Of a stretch of DNA of 64,000 nt, positions 9,497-18,823 are shown in pieces. The DNA comes from Chryseobacterium sp. 3008163 (GTDB lineage Bacteria > Bacteroidota > Bacteroidia > Flavobacteriales > Weeksellaceae): the NCBI RefSeq assembly GCF_003669035.1, contig NZ_CP033070.1, forward strand, positions 2,914,001 through 2,978,000, in the 5' to 3' direction. The stretch's first letter is position 1; each line of letters begins with the position of its first letter. A model generated the notes under the pieces. It was not told the DNA's origin, did no database searches, and saw only the letters and a program-made list of their open reading frames with translations. A program made the translations under genes and the position numbers.

Positions 9497-9952
9497 GTGA
9501 ATACATTAAGTTACAAAACTGTTTCAGCGAACAAAGCTACTGCAAATAAAGAATGGGTTGTAGTAGACGCTGAAGGACAACCGTTAGGAAGACTAGCTTC
9601 TAAGGTTGCAAAGATTTTGAGAGGTAAGCACAAAGCAAACTTTACACCTCACGTAGATTGTGGTGATAATGTTATTGTTTTGAATGCTGGGAAAGTAACC
9701 CTTTCCGGAACCAAGTGGGAAGACAAGACTTACATTTGGCATACAGGTTATCCTGGAGGTCAAAAGTCTATGACGGCTACTGAACTTCTAAAGAAAGATT
9801 CTTTAAAAGTATTGGAAAAATCTGTAAAAGGTATGCTTCCAAAAACTAAATTAGGATCTGCTTTGTTCAAAAACCTTTATTTATATGAAGGAACTGAGCA
9901 CAAGCACGAAGCTCAACAGCCTAAAACACTTAATATTAACGAATTTAAATAA
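9497..9952 (+). CDS. rplM: 50S ribosomal protein L13
   Basis: A 151-residue protein matching L13 over its length. It has the conserved core [19 protein letters not shown], then [21 protein letters not shown] and [13 protein letters not shown]. It binds 23S rRNA early in large-subunit assembly. The start is GTG at 9497: no in-frame ATG exists near the N-terminus, and the sequence after GTG fits the family's N-terminus, so the rare start is real. rpsI follows after five bases, the conserved rplM-rpsI pair. Confidence 0.97.
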   Translation: MNTLSYKTVSANKATANKEWVVVDAEGQPLGRLASKVAKILRGKHKANFTPHVDCGDNVIVLNAGKVTLSGTKWEDKTYIWHTGYPGGQKSMTATELLKKDSLKVLEKSVKGMLPKTKLGSALFKNLYLYEGTEHKHEAQQPKTLNINEFK

Positions 9953-9957
9953 TTAAT

Positions 9958-10344
9958 ATGTCTATAGTTCACAAAATCGGAAGAAGAAAGACTTCTGTAG
10001 CAAGAGTTTATGTAAAACCAGGTTCTGGTGTGATTACAGTAAACGGTAAAGAAGCTGCAACTTATTTCTCTACAGACGTAATGGTTTATAAATTAAATCA
10101 GCCGTTTATCCTTTCTGAGACTGTTGGTCAGTATGACGTTACCGTAAATGTTTTCGGTGGTGGTAATACAGGTCAGGCAGAAGCTATCAGATTAGGTATT
10201 TCTAGAGCGCTTTGCGAAATCAATGCTGAATACAGATTGTTGTTGAAGCCTGCAGGTTTACTTACAAGAGATGCAAGAATGGTAGAAAGAAAGAAACCAG
10301 GTCAGAAAAAAGCAAGAAAGAGATTCCAGTTCTCAAAACGTTAA
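9958..10344 (+). CDS. rpsI: 30S ribosomal protein S9
   Basis: A 128-residue S9. It starts [20 protein letters not shown] and ends in the basic tail [18 protein letters not shown], which reaches the decoding centre and P-site tRNA in known ribosomes. It sits five bases after rplM and is surely co-transcribed with it. No terminator hairpin is clear before rpsB, 183 bases downstream, so rpsB may share the transcript. Confidence 0.97.
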   Translation: MSIVHKIGRRKTSVARVYVKPGSGVITVNGKEAATYFSTDVMVYKLNQPFILSETVGQYDVTVNVFGGGNTGQAEAIRLGISRALCEINAEYRLLLKPAGLLTRDARMVERKKPGQKKARKRFQFSKR

Positions 10345-10433
10345 TTTTCAGACTTCAGATTCAGGATATCAGATTTCAGAATTTTTTCTGTCTGTTGTCT
10401 TATATCTGAAAGCTATTTATCAAAACAAAAAAA

Positions 10434-10505
10434 TTGCCCGTTACGTTTAGCATCCAAACACTTCTCCCATCTAAAGAAGTCGTTGATTGTTTAAGAAACG
10501 GAAAG
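10434..10505 (+). promoter_or_regulatory. Possible structured leader of rpsB
   Basis: The bases just before rpsB can form an outer stem CCGTT (10438-10442)/AACGG (10497-10501) enclosing a hairpin CTTCT (10461-10465)/AGAAG (10475-10479). The sequence is less AT-rich than typical spacers here. S2 regulates its own leader in several bacteria, so an autoregulatory element is plausible, but I cannot match it to a known RNA family. Confidence 0.3.
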
Positions 10506-10527
10506 TAAACTAACAAAAACAGAAAAC

Positions 10528-11295
10528 ATGGCAAAAGCAAATGTAAAAGACCTTCTAGAGGCTGGTGTACACTTCGGTCACATGACTAGAAAGTGGAATC
10601 CAAATATGGCTCCATACATTTTTATGGAGAAAAATGGTATTCACATTGTAGACTTACATAAAACAGCTGTTAAATTGGATGAAGCGTGCAGCGCTTTAGA
10701 AAAATTAACTTCTGCAGGTAAAAAAGTTCTTTTCGTAGCTACCAAAAAGCAAGCGAAAGAAGTAGTTGCTAAGCACGCTGCTGAACTTAATATGCCTTAT
10801 ATTACAGAAAGATGGCCGGGAGGTATGTTAACGAATTTCGTTACAATCAGAAAAGCTGTAAAGAAAATGAACTCTATCGACAAAATGAAAAAAGACGGTA
10901 CGTTCGAAACTTTATCTAAAAAAGAAAGATTACAAGTTGACAGACAAAGAGCTAACTTAGAGAAAAACTTAGGTTCTATCTCTGACATGGTGCGTCTTCC
11001 TTCTGCAATCTTCGTTGTAGATATCATGAGAGAACACATCGCTGTAACTGAAGCTAAGAAATTAGGTATTCCAGTTTTCGGTATTGTTGATACAAACTCT
11101 GACCCAAGAAAAGTAGACTTCGTTATCCCAGGAAACGATGATGCTTCAAAATCTATCGATATGATCTTAAACGTAGTTTCAGATTCTATCAAAGAAGGTC
11201 AGTCTCAGAGAAAAGCTGATAAAGAAAAATCTAAAGAAGAAGGAGAAGTAGTATCTGCTGATAAAGATGCAGATTTCGACGCTGCTGCTGAATAA
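10528..11295 (+). CDS. rpsB: 30S ribosomal protein S2
   Basis: A 255-residue S2 with conserved segments DLLEAGVHFGHMTRKWNP, ITERWPGGMLTNF and FGIVDTNSDPRKVDFVIPGNDDA, and an acidic extension (about 30 residues, ending DKDADFDAAAE) common in Bacteroidetes. It acts in the small subunit near the anti-Shine-Dalgarno region. It is followed by a strong terminator rather than by tsf, which in this window lies 19 kb away on the other strand. Confidence 0.97.
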   Translation: MAKANVKDLLEAGVHFGHMTRKWNPNMAPYIFMEKNGIHIVDLHKTAVKLDEACSALEKLTSAGKKVLFVATKKQAKEVVAKHAAELNMPYITERWPGGMLTNFVTIRKAVKKMNSIDKMKKDGTFETLSKKERLQVDRQRANLEKNLGSISDMVRLPSAIFVVDIMREHIAVTEAKKLGIPVFGIVDTNSDPRKVDFVIPGNDDASKSIDMILNVVSDSIKEGQSQRKADKEKSKEEGEVVSADKDADFDAAAE

Positions 11296-11320
11296 TTGAA
11301 GATTTATCTTTGAAATAAAG

Positions 11321-11352
11321 AAAAACCGCTAAACTTGTTTAGCGGTTTTTTA
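11321..11352 (+). terminator. Intrinsic terminator after rpsB
   Basis: Perfect stem ACCGCTAAAC / GTTTAGCGGT (loop TT) with a following T-run, 26 bases after the rpsB stop. Confidence 0.9.
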
Positions 11353-11486
11353 TGTTTTTATGTTAAATTTTAGTTTAAACTTGAGTTTTAAACTGCAATG
11401 ACAATCAATAGGAACGGGCTTTATACCGTTTTTCGAATTTTTAAAATCAGTATTGGTTTTAACCTAAATATAATCTAAGTTTAAAA

Positions 11487-11897
11487 TCAATTCGAAAGTT
11501 TTATTGAATATGCAGATGTAATAAATTTAGAAGTCTGATATGCTGACTGGCAAACCATTCCCGATAATTTATAAGTTTGGTTCTTAGGAATCATCACAGA
11601 ACCGATTTTTCCGGCACCGATCGGAATCTTCTTGTAATAATTATTTGAACTAACGGTTAAAACCATATTGCATCTGGAAGTGTTCTCAACCGTTAGTGCT
11701 GTTTTGGGGTCATTTGGTGATGTTTCATTCAGCAAATAGGTCAATACTTCTGCGGTTTCAGATTTGTAAGTTTTCAACACCTCATGATACTCTCTTTCAG
11801 TATTGGATGGTGAACTTTTGACAGGGTAGTTATTGTATGTAGTCCCGCAACTATTTAAAACCATAAAAATTACAAATCCGATCAGCAGTTTTTTCAT
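11487..11897 (-). CDS. Two-cysteine lipoprotein family member A (DUF6759-like)
   Basis: A 136-residue lipoprotein (signal ending VLNSC, Cys17) holding little more than the C-terminal domain shared by four genes in this window: an LLNE..PNDPKTAL segment, SRCNMVLTVS, Y-rich strands, then MVCQSAYQTSKF. The two domain cysteines are conserved in all four members. From memory this resembles a domain of unknown function annotated in Chryseobacterium (DUF6759); I cannot verify the number. It ends two bases from the start of the next family member (11899-12627), so the two are co-transcribed. The function is unknown; an outer-membrane or periplasmic location is inferred from the lipobox. Confidence 0.75.
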   Translation of the reverse strand: MKKLLIGFVIFMVLNSCGTTYNNYPVKSSPSNTEREYHEVLKTYKSETAEVLTYLLNETSPNDPKTALTVENTSRCNMVLTVSSNNYYKKIPIGAGKIGSVMIPKNQTYKLSGMVCQSAYQTSKFITSAYSIKLSN

Positions 11898-11898
11898 A

Positions 11899-12627
11899 TC
11901 AACGTTTCTTTTTAGTCTTTTTTTGCTTGGCTAAATTATTTTTTTTTGTTGAAGATTGATTGTTTGCATCCCTACCTAGTTCATTATTTAAAGCCAAACT
12001 TTCATTTTCATTAAATTTATACTGAGGGTTATTAATTGCTATTTGAATATTTTTATTGATTTGTCTTTTTGATGCATATTCAACATCGCATATGTTAGAT
12101 GAAAGAGAGTAATGATCTTTATCTACAACAATAAAATTCTCGTTGTGAGCAGGAACAGCTAAATTGTAAAATTTCTTTCCACTGATTTTTAAAACCAAAT
12201 TACAATCAGAATTATTCCTGAAAAGTAAAATTGCTTCTTTACTGTTAATGTCTTCACTAAACATTGCGTTGAGCAATTGTACGGTCTTTTCTTTGTGCTC
12301 AGAAGAAGTTTCTGACATTAATTTTTTAAACTCTTCAGAGTCTTTAGCAATAAGATTGGTTTTGAAATTTTGTGGGATTTCTGTAATAATAGGGCGAACT
12401 TCCATTGGTTTTGCTGTGGCAGAACCTTTTGTCCATTCACTGTTTTTAAGCGCAATTAGTTTTGATTTTAAAATGCGCCTTTTCGGGTCTTCCGGGTGTG
12501 CAGTTTTCAAATATTCTTCAATCTCGGTAATGTTTGTGTTTTTTAAAATGTCTTCATGATTGCTTGTTTGTGTAGAACATGAAGAAGTGAGAGTGAAGAA
12601 TAAAATGATGAGGTAATTTTTTTTCAT
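11899..12627 (-). CDS. Two-cysteine lipoprotein family member B (DUF6759-like)
   Basis: A 242-residue lipoprotein (signal ending LTSSC, Cys17). An N-terminal helical module, DILKNTNITEIEEYLKTAH followed by PEDPKRRILKSKL, is shared with the gene at 13418-14209. A linker precedes the family C-terminal domain (SSEHKEKTVQLLNAMF, NNSDCNLVLKISGKKFYNL, NICDVEYASKRQI). The tail is very Lys-rich (AKQKKTKKKR). It sits directly upstream of member A. It has no enzymatic motif. The paired cysteines could form a disulfide in the periplasm; that is inference. Confidence 0.8.
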   Translation of the reverse strand: MKKNYLIILFFTLTSSCSTQTSNHEDILKNTNITEIEEYLKTAHPEDPKRRILKSKLIALKNSEWTKGSATAKPMEVRPIITEIPQNFKTNLIAKDSEEFKKLMSETSSEHKEKTVQLLNAMFSEDINSKEAILLFRNNSDCNLVLKISGKKFYNLAVPAHNENFIVVDKDHYSLSSNICDVEYASKRQINKNIQIAINNPQYKFNENESLALNNELGRDANNQSSTKKNNLAKQKKTKKKR

Positions 12628-12643
12628 CAGTTTATTATTTCAT

Positions 12644-13321
12644 TTAATTAATTCTAAATTTTATATAAGTTATTGTTTTTCCTTTTGCTGAAAAAAGTTC
12701 TTCGTAATAAGTTTTGATATCTCTTAAATGGGGTGTTCCCGGATCGTACTCTGCAGCGCCATAGATGTCGTGGTGAGCGCTAATGATTTCGTAACCTGCT
12801 CCTTGTAGATAACCTAAAGTGTACCCGTGCAAAAACTCTGAATCTGTTTTAAGATGAACAATTCCGCCAGGTTTTAGGAACTTTTTATACCTCTCAAGAA
12901 AATCGGGGTGTGTTAGTCTGTGTTTTGTACGTCTGTATTTGATTTGTGGATCTGGGAAAGTAATCCAGATTTCATCAACTTCATTTTCAGCAAAAAAATG
13001 GTCTACCAGCTCGATTTGAGAACGAATAAATGCCACGTTTTTCATATCATTTTCAACCGCTTCTTTGGCTCCGAACCAAAATCTGGCACCTTTGATATCA
13101 ATGCCGATGAAATTCTTATCTGTAAATGTTTTGGCAAGACCTACAGTGTATTCTCCTTTCCCACAGCCTAATTCGAGAACAATAGGTTGGTCATTTTTAA
13201 AGAAATCTTTTCTCCAATTTCCTCTCAGTTCAAAGCTGTTAAGGGCTTCGTCTCTGGTTGGCTGAATGACGTTTGGTAATATTTTGTTCTCTGCGAATCT
13301 TGCTAATTTGTTCTTGCCCAT
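12644..13321 (-). CDS. trmB: tRNA (guanine-N7-)-methyltransferase
   Basis: A 225-residue class I SAM methyltransferase. It shows the SAM-binding motif LELGCGKGEYTVGLA, then NFIGIDIKGARFW and the TrmB signature WITFPDPQIKYRRTKHRLT. TrmB makes m7G46 in tRNA variable loops. The start at the ATG at 13321 (MGKNKLARFAE) fits family N-termini; the open frame runs ten codons further but crosses the promoter region. A TAATTTTG box lies at 13340-13347. It is a housekeeping gene embedded among the lipoprotein family genes. Confidence 0.94.
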   Translation of the reverse strand: MGKNKLARFAENKILPNVIQPTRDEALNSFELRGNWRKDFFKNDQPIVLELGCGKGEYTVGLAKTFTDKNFIGIDIKGARFWFGAKEAVENDMKNVAFIRSQIELVDHFFAENEVDEIWITFPDPQIKYRRTKHRLTHPDFLERYKKFLKPGGIVHLKTDSEFLHGYTLGYLQGAGYEIISAHHDIYGAAEYDPGTPHLRDIKTYYEELFSAKGKTITYIKFRIN

Positions 13322-13339
13322 GTAATATATATGAACCTG

Positions 13340-13347
13340 CAAAATTA
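13340..13347 (-). promoter_or_regulatory. Probable -7 promoter box of trmB
   Basis: TAATTTTG on the minus strand, 19 bases before the chosen ATG. It supports the shorter start. Confidence 0.45.
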
Positions 13348-13417
13348 GCAAAAATATGATACAATCTCTTTGATTTTTAAAGAGAAAAATAGATTTGAAA
13401 ATATGTTTCTGAACTAA

Positions 13418-14209
13418 TTATTTAGATGAGCTCCCCAAAGCTACCATCAAAGGTTTTTGGATAGTTTTTTGTGAAGCGTACTGAGCACCGCAAACGATAC
13501 TTGTCAATAGATAATCTCCTTTTTGTATAACCATAGAATTGTCGCCATGTGCAGGAACCGGAAGTCTATACTTTGTATTTCCTATACCTTCTATTCTTAC
13601 AATGATATTGCAGTCAGATTTATTCTCAATCATGACAATGCATTCTTTAGCGTTAGGATCGTTGTCAAAAAGTGAATTAAGAATCTTCACGGTCTTATTT
13701 TTGTGCTCCACCGGATTATCTGCCATCAACATATTAAATTCTGATGCTTCGGTATTAGCGATAACCGCTGTAGTTTTTTTAGTTGTCGTCGAAGTAGAAG
13801 AGGTAGCCACATAAACATTTTGGGGGGAACTAGGTGTATAAGCAACAGCAGATTGCCCCACCTGAAGTTCTTTTTGATATTTTGCAATTTGTTTTTTCTT
13901 GATGATGGCATTCATTTCGTCAAAAGTAATTTTTGTAGAAGCTTTTCTTTTCAGTATTGCCAGCCAATCTTGCATTTGTCTCACTTTTTGGTCGCCCGGA
14001 GGTGCATTTTTGATGTAGTCTTTCATCAATTCCATCACTTTTGGTTTCAAAACAGATCTGCGGGGATCATCAGGATGCGCATCTCTTAGAAAAGCATTGA
14101 TTTCGTAAATGCTTTTACTTTTCAAAATATTGCTATAATCTTTGCCTTGTTTTTGAGCAGAAAGACAGACGAATAAAAGTGTGGTAAAGAGTAAAAATAA
14201 CTTTTTCAT
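13418..14209 (-). CDS. Two-cysteine secreted family member C (DUF6759-like)
   Basis: A 263-residue protein with a Sec signal peptide ending LFVCLSAQ; no lipobox, unlike members A and B. The N-terminal module (NILKSKSIYEINAFLRDAH, then PDDPRRSVLKPKVMEL) matches member B. A Thr/Ser-rich linker (TSSTSTTTKKTTA) leads to the shared C-terminal domain (VEHKNKTVKILNSLFDNDP, KSDCNIIVRIEG, SIVCGAQYASQKTI). The shared HPxDPRR-type motif and the two cysteines are the strongest family marks. The function is unknown. It probably acts in the periplasm or on the surface. Confidence 0.8.
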   Translation of the reverse strand: MKKLFLLFTTLLFVCLSAQKQGKDYSNILKSKSIYEINAFLRDAHPDDPRRSVLKPKVMELMKDYIKNAPPGDQKVRQMQDWLAILKRKASTKITFDEMNAIIKKKQIAKYQKELQVGQSAVAYTPSSPQNVYVATSSTSTTTKKTTAVIANTEASEFNMLMADNPVEHKNKTVKILNSLFDNDPNAKECIVMIENKSDCNIIVRIEGIGNTKYRLPVPAHGDNSMVIQKGDYLLTSIVCGAQYASQKTIQKPLMVALGSSSK

Positions 14210-14365
14210 TTAATGTAAAACTGAGGTGAATCATTTGTGTTTCTCTTGAAATAATCATTAAAAAAACTAAAAATTTAGGTTAATTCTTAAATAGTAGTTT
14301 TAAATTTTAATATTAAAAATTTCAAGTATGTTGATGAGAGAAAAGAACGTGCCATAAAAGGATAT

Positions 14366-15154
14366 TTATTTCAAAACATCCTGCAAGTGAGAATTTCTTA
14401 ATCTCCGCTGGTAAATTGGTAAATATTTTTCAATAGGAATCTTGATAGCTTCAAAGTTACCGCTCTGTACGTAGCTTTCAATATTCTCAGAAGTATATAC
14501 AAACTGCAGGAAATTATCAATTAGATTTTCCGGAATTTTAAATCTTGTAAAATAATCTTTGCCTAAATAATTTTTGATGTTTACGACAGATTTATTCATT
14601 CTTTCATAAGCTACATAACGTTGCTTTTTCTTTCGTTCACCAGAAAGAATATCAAAAATACTTTCTAAGCTAAAGGTAAGTCCGCCATCTCTCAGACCAG
14701 CCACCGGAAGTTCTGGTGGCGTGCCGTCACCTTTAGGTTCTGGGAGCCCGATTACTTTTTTCAGGGCGTAGGCTTTGTCTTCTTTTCTTAATGAATTAAC
14801 ATCATATCTCAAATTCCCGGTAGGTCTGAATCTATTGATCACAACTTCCTGAATATCGTGATAGGCAACTTTCAATTCTATTAAATTTCTTATCCCAAAA
14901 CTTTTTTCAGATAACTTAACGTCTTTTCTTTCGGTAATGATTGAAGTAAAGCGAATCACATCACCAGGATTTCCCTGTATGGTGTAATCTCCATTGTAAT
15001 TTGTAAGAACGGTTTTATATGTGGTAAGATTGGTAACATATACCTGATTAAGATACAATACAGAATTGTCTCTTAAAAATACCTGTCCCGTAAAAATCTG
15101 TGCATTAATTTTAATAATAAAAATTAATAGCAAAAGGGTAATTGCTTTCTTCAT
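14366..15154 (-). CDS. Carboxypeptidase-regulatory-like domain protein, secreted
   Basis: A 262-residue protein beginning at the ATG at 15154, which opens the signal peptide MKKAITLLLLIFIIKINAQ. The mature N-terminus (FTGQVFLRDNSVLYLNQVYV .. NYNGDYTIQGNPGDVIRFTS) has the pattern of the carboxypeptidase D regulatory-like beta fold that precedes TonB-dependent receptor plugs, followed by IQEVVIN, which echoes the plug entry. No receptor barrel follows; the remaining ~150 residues are helical and charged. It may act as a periplasmic or outer-membrane accessory protein. A TAATTTTG box at 15163 would leave only a very short leader. It lies next to the adhesin array, but a functional link is not shown. 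Confidence 0.75.
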   Translation of the reverse strand: MKKAITLLLLIFIIKINAQIFTGQVFLRDNSVLYLNQVYVTNLTTYKTVLTNYNGDYTIQGNPGDVIRFTSIITERKDVKLSEKSFGIRNLIELKVAYHDIQEVVINRFRPTGNLRYDVNSLRKEDKAYALKKVIGLPEPKGDGTPPELPVAGLRDGGLTFSLESIFDILSGERKKKQRYVAYERMNKSVVNIKNYLGKDYFTRFKIPENLIDNFLQFVYTSENIESYVQSGNFEAIKIPIEKYLPIYQRRLRNSHLQDVLK

Positions 15155-15290
15155 ATAATGTGCAAAATTACACAAGAAAAGCATCATTTAATGTCTTTAA
15201 TTTTCCGAAAACAGGTTAAAATTATATTAAACTTTTATTTAAACTGTTAATGAATGTTATAAATGAAAGGTAAGATTCTAAATGTGAAAA

Positions 15291-18200
15291 TTATTTGTCC
15301 CACAAGCTGTCATTTCTGTTTTTTACCAAAAGCCAGCTCGTATATTTTACAGTCGTTGCATTTCCAAACTCTGTCCAGCTGATGAAATACCAGTAGGTTG
15401 CAGTTGATACAGGTCTGCCTTTCATTTTTCCGTCCCACCTAAAATTATTTGAAGGAGAACCTCTGAAAAGTTCTGCACCATATCGATCAAATATTCTGAA
15501 TTCAAGATTGTCTTTGCTCATCAAAGATGAATAATCGATAACGTCATTATGCCCATCTCCGTTTGGCGTGATGGTGTTGATTAAATTAATAATCACAAAA
15601 GTTTTTTCTACAACGGCACATTTTTGAGCGTCTCTCACGTAAATTTTATGGTTACCACGCTGCACATTATAAAAAATATTTGAGCTTTGCCAAGTGTTAT
15701 TATCTAATGAATACTCGTATGGTGGAACGCCTCCTGTTACCCCAATTGTTACTGTGGTTCCGTTGATGTCAATTGAAGTAATAACCGGCAATACAGATTC
15801 TGAGACATTCACAAACTGTTTGTAAACACAACCATTAAAAGTAAGTTCTACCCAATAATTTCCTGCAGGAAGGTTAGAGATTGAAGGGGTAGTAGCTCCT
15901 GTACTCCAAAGATAGGCAGTGAATCCTGGCCCGGCATCTAAAGTCGTTGTAGTTTTCGGGCAGATTAATTTATCAAACAAAATATCTGATTTTTTCGGAA
16001 TTTTTAAATTAATTCTAATAGTTGCAACATTGGGACAAAATCCGGTTTTTTCAAATCGAATAAAATAGGTTTGTGTGCCCGTTAGATTCACAGCTCCGCT
16101 TATGGGTGCGGTGTCGTTTTGAGCATCGAGTAGAGTCATGTGATAACTTACGGATACCAAAGGGTCAGACGTAAACTGTGAAATAAATTGTGAAAGATTT
16201 ACAGGTTTGATTCCATCTAAATCGTCATCACAAAAATCAAGAACTAGAGTTGTTGTTATTAAAGGTAGTCTTGAACCGACCGTAAAATTAATTGGTTGAA
16301 CTACCGGTGCACATCCGTCTGGAGATTCTACCCGAATGTAAATCGTAGTATTTACGGTATAACTCCAGTTATTGGGAAGTGTATTTGCGTTTCCTAAATT
16401 GGCATCAGCTAATAAGGCGTAATATCTGACGTTGGTAAAATAGGTTGGATTATTCAGTATCAATGGAGTAATATCTGATAAAACGACATTTACTGTTCCG
16501 TCAAGATTTTCATCACACTGGTTTCCAAAATTTGCCGGTGTGATTACCGCTAAAGGAAAAAGATTAAGTGTAATTTCTGCAATATTTTTACAGCCAGTAG
16601 GATTTTTAACTAAAACATAAACAATTGTTCCTGCCGGAGCAGTATACGTAAGTGGAGCCAGAATTTCTCCGACCGTAGTTCCGTTTTGTGCTGCTGCTAA
16701 GCTGGTGTAATAATTTTTTGTGACAGGTGTATTATTTGTGACATTTGCAGTTGTTAAATTAAATGTTCCAACACCGTTTATGTTGCAAGAAGTTAAAGTT
16801 GTATTTGTTACTGTAACTGGTTGAATATTTATCGTTACCGTTACCGTTTCACAATCCGTAAATATAAGATCGTTACCGCAGAAAGTATAGACGAAAGTAT
16901 CTGTTCCTGCTACTGCCGGATTGGTTGGAGTATAAGTAATAACCCCTGAAGTAGTATTGATGGTTGCAGTTCCAAGAGTTGGAGCTGTAACAATTGCAAC
17001 TGTTGATGCTACGGGAGTTTGTGTTGATGTAGTAAATGCAGGTGTAATTACTTTGTTTTCGCAAATATTATAAGTTACGTTCGTTAGCTTCACACAATTT
17101 AAAACTTTATAAACTGCCGTTACCAAGGGCGCACAACTTCCCATGGTTACAGAGCACGTGTAATTTCCTGATTGTGTAGGAGTGTAAGAGGCTGAAGTAG
17201 CACCAGGAATGAGAATTCCGTTTCTATACCATTGATAAGTCTCGTAAATGATCGGGTCAACTGTCAATACAATTCCTGGAACACAGTCTCCACCAGATTT
17301 TAAAATGACTGGCTGAGTTGAGAATCCGGCAAAGAAACCTCCATAACCTACTGCATCACTTCCCGCTGTAATTCCCGCTGTAATAGCTTTGGTTGAAACT
17401 ACGGTTATAGTTCCCGTTGTATTCGGAATTCCGTAGGTGACCCATTGGGTGAGGCCTGTAATATCAAAAGGTCCTGTGCTTGCTGGCGGAAAAGCTCCGT
17501 TGACAGTAACAACAGCTCCACGCTCGGTCACCAAATTTAATTTCGTAGGAATATTCAGAATTCCTGCTGGGTTGACATTTGAGTGAACAAAATTTTCATT
17601 AATTAAACCAATTTCATCAATTTGCTTAGGAAGATAACAGCTTAGTGCAGGGATAAAATTAAATCCACCGGTTGCTGCTTCACTTCCCCCTAGAGCATCA
17701 CCAGCAAGAAGCTGATAAACATAGGCGTTTTTAGTAGTTCTTATGTATAAATTATAATGGCTTGTTCCCTGAAGTTGGTACTTAGAATCTGGTACTACAT
17801 AATATTGACCAGTGTTTAAGGTTGTTATCGGTAAACCTTCATTGTTAAGAAAAATCTGGGTGTTGTCTTGGGTGGCAATAACCAAAGCACCTTCCATGTT
17901 AGTGCCAATACTTCCGTTGCCTTTTACTAGTGCAAACTGAGTCCCCAGCTGTTCTACCGGTACCGACTGATCCATCAGGATATCTGAACTCAGAGGAACG
18001 TTTCCTGAATACTGACCGTTGAAATTTCCGTTGGTAACATTAACGGCTTTGTCGGCTGTTATCTTTGCACCTAGAAATCCGTCAAAATTGCCGGCAATAT
18101 TCCCGATACCATCGATGATGTAAGATTGTCCTTTATTTAAAATAAAAGTCATCGTAGGATTGGTCAATCCTGTTGTTCCGTTTGAAAATTGTACAGCGGG

Positions 18201-18710
18201 CTTATATCCTGAAATGGTTACCGTTGTATTGTCTTCTGTTGCCAAAATACTAGTCATGAAATTAAGAATACCATTGCTCACCGTAATAGGGGCGTTGGCA
18301 GCATAAAAGTTTTTTCCTGTTGATGGTATGCCCTTAGATGTAATGATTTCTGCATGATTTAATACTGAAAATCTTAAGTTGGCATAAAAAGGAAAATCAG
18401 CTTTTACATAAAGGCCTTTTGTAGTTGGCGTAAACAGATCAGTCTGCAAAGTTGTGATGATATAATTTCTTAAAACATCAAATTTTTGAGGATTGTTTTT
18501 ACTGATTGTAACGGTTCCTATAACAACATTGTTGTTATAAATTGTTACAGGAAAGGGGGTTGTACGATTTGTAGAAAGGTATAGTTTCTGGTATGGGTTT
18601 GGGTTTCCTGTTCTATCCACCATTGGCGCAAACCAATGTTCTCTATCTAATTGTGCAAAAGAAATAGAGAATATGTAAAAAATAAGAAAAAAAGATAGAA
18701 GTTTCTTCAT
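15291..18710 (-). CDS. Large T9SS type B surface adhesin, array copy 1
   Basis: An 1139-residue protein. It has a signal peptide (1-19), then a ~450-residue N-terminal module starting REHWFAPM that is shared by all four array members and resembles the IgGFc-binding-type repeat domain. An Ig-like segment (YQWYRNGILIPGATS) lies near 490-535 and a cadherin-like Ig domain (GVITYTPTNPAVAGTDTFVY) near 550-630. Two CDxxxDG loops (near 730 and 825) may bind calcium. A SprB-like repeat (VTGGVPPYEYSLDNNTW) follows. The type B sorting tail runs from ITPNGDGHNDV (about 1047) to the end. T9SS tails direct export across the outer membrane and surface attachment. This copy carries six extra residues after the KNR that ends the others. 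It has its own promoter box at 18730. Confidence 0.9.
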   Translation of the reverse strand: MKKLLSFFLIFYIFSISFAQLDREHWFAPMVDRTGNPNPYQKLYLSTNRTTPFPVTIYNNNVVIGTVTISKNNPQKFDVLRNYIITTLQTDLFTPTTKGLYVKADFPFYANLRFSVLNHAEIITSKGIPSTGKNFYAANAPITVSNGILNFMTSILATEDNTTVTISGYKPAVQFSNGTTGLTNPTMTFILNKGQSYIIDGIGNIAGNFDGFLGAKITADKAVNVTNGNFNGQYSGNVPLSSDILMDQSVPVEQLGTQFALVKGNGSIGTNMEGALVIATQDNTQIFLNNEGLPITTLNTGQYYVVPDSKYQLQGTSHYNLYIRTTKNAYVYQLLAGDALGGSEAATGGFNFIPALSCYLPKQIDEIGLINENFVHSNVNPAGILNIPTKLNLVTERGAVVTVNGAFPPASTGPFDITGLTQWVTYGIPNTTGTITVVSTKAITAGITAGSDAVGYGGFFAGFSTQPVILKSGGDCVPGIVLTVDPIIYETYQWYRNGILIPGATSASYTPTQSGNYTCSVTMGSCAPLVTAVYKVLNCVKLTNVTYNICENKVITPAFTTSTQTPVASTVAIVTAPTLGTATINTTSGVITYTPTNPAVAGTDTFVYTFCGNDLIFTDCETVTVTINIQPVTVTNTTLTSCNINGVGTFNLTTANVTNNTPVTKNYYTSLAAAQNGTTVGEILAPLTYTAPAGTIVYVLVKNPTGCKNIAEITLNLFPLAVITPANFGNQCDENLDGTVNVVLSDITPLILNNPTYFTNVRYYALLADANLGNANTLPNNWSYTVNTTIYIRVESPDGCAPVVQPINFTVGSRLPLITTTLVLDFCDDDLDGIKPVNLSQFISQFTSDPLVSVSYHMTLLDAQNDTAPISGAVNLTGTQTYFIRFEKTGFCPNVATIRINLKIPKKSDILFDKLICPKTTTTLDAGPGFTAYLWSTGATTPSISNLPAGNYWVELTFNGCVYKQFVNVSESVLPVITSIDINGTTVTIGVTGGVPPYEYSLDNNTWQSSNIFYNVQRGNHKIYVRDAQKCAVVEKTFVIINLINTITPNGDGHNDVIDYSSLMSKDNLEFRIFDRYGAELFRGSPSNNFRWDGKMKGRPVSTATYWYFISWTEFGNATTVKYTSWLLVKNRNDSLWDK

Positions 18711-18729
18711 TCTGTATTTGATTTTATCA

Positions 18730-18737
18730 CAAATTTA
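18730..18737 (-). promoter_or_regulatory. Promoter box of adhesin copy 1
   Basis: TAAATTTG on the minus strand, 20 bases before the ATG at 18710. All four adhesin genes have such a box 20-23 bases upstream. Confidence 0.6.
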
Positions 18738-18771
18738 ATAATAAAATACGTTGAATCATTTAAAAATGAAC

Positions 18772-18802
18772 AAAAAAACCATGACTCAAGGTCGTGGTTT
18801 TA
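18772..18802 (-). terminator. Terminator left behind the adhesin relic
   Basis: Stem AAACCATGAC/GTCGTGGTTT with A-runs to the left (U-run on the minus strand). It lies just beyond the stop of the relic at 18824, so the relic kept its terminator. Confidence 0.65.
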
Positions 18803-18823
18803 ATAATATTATTAAAAATAATG

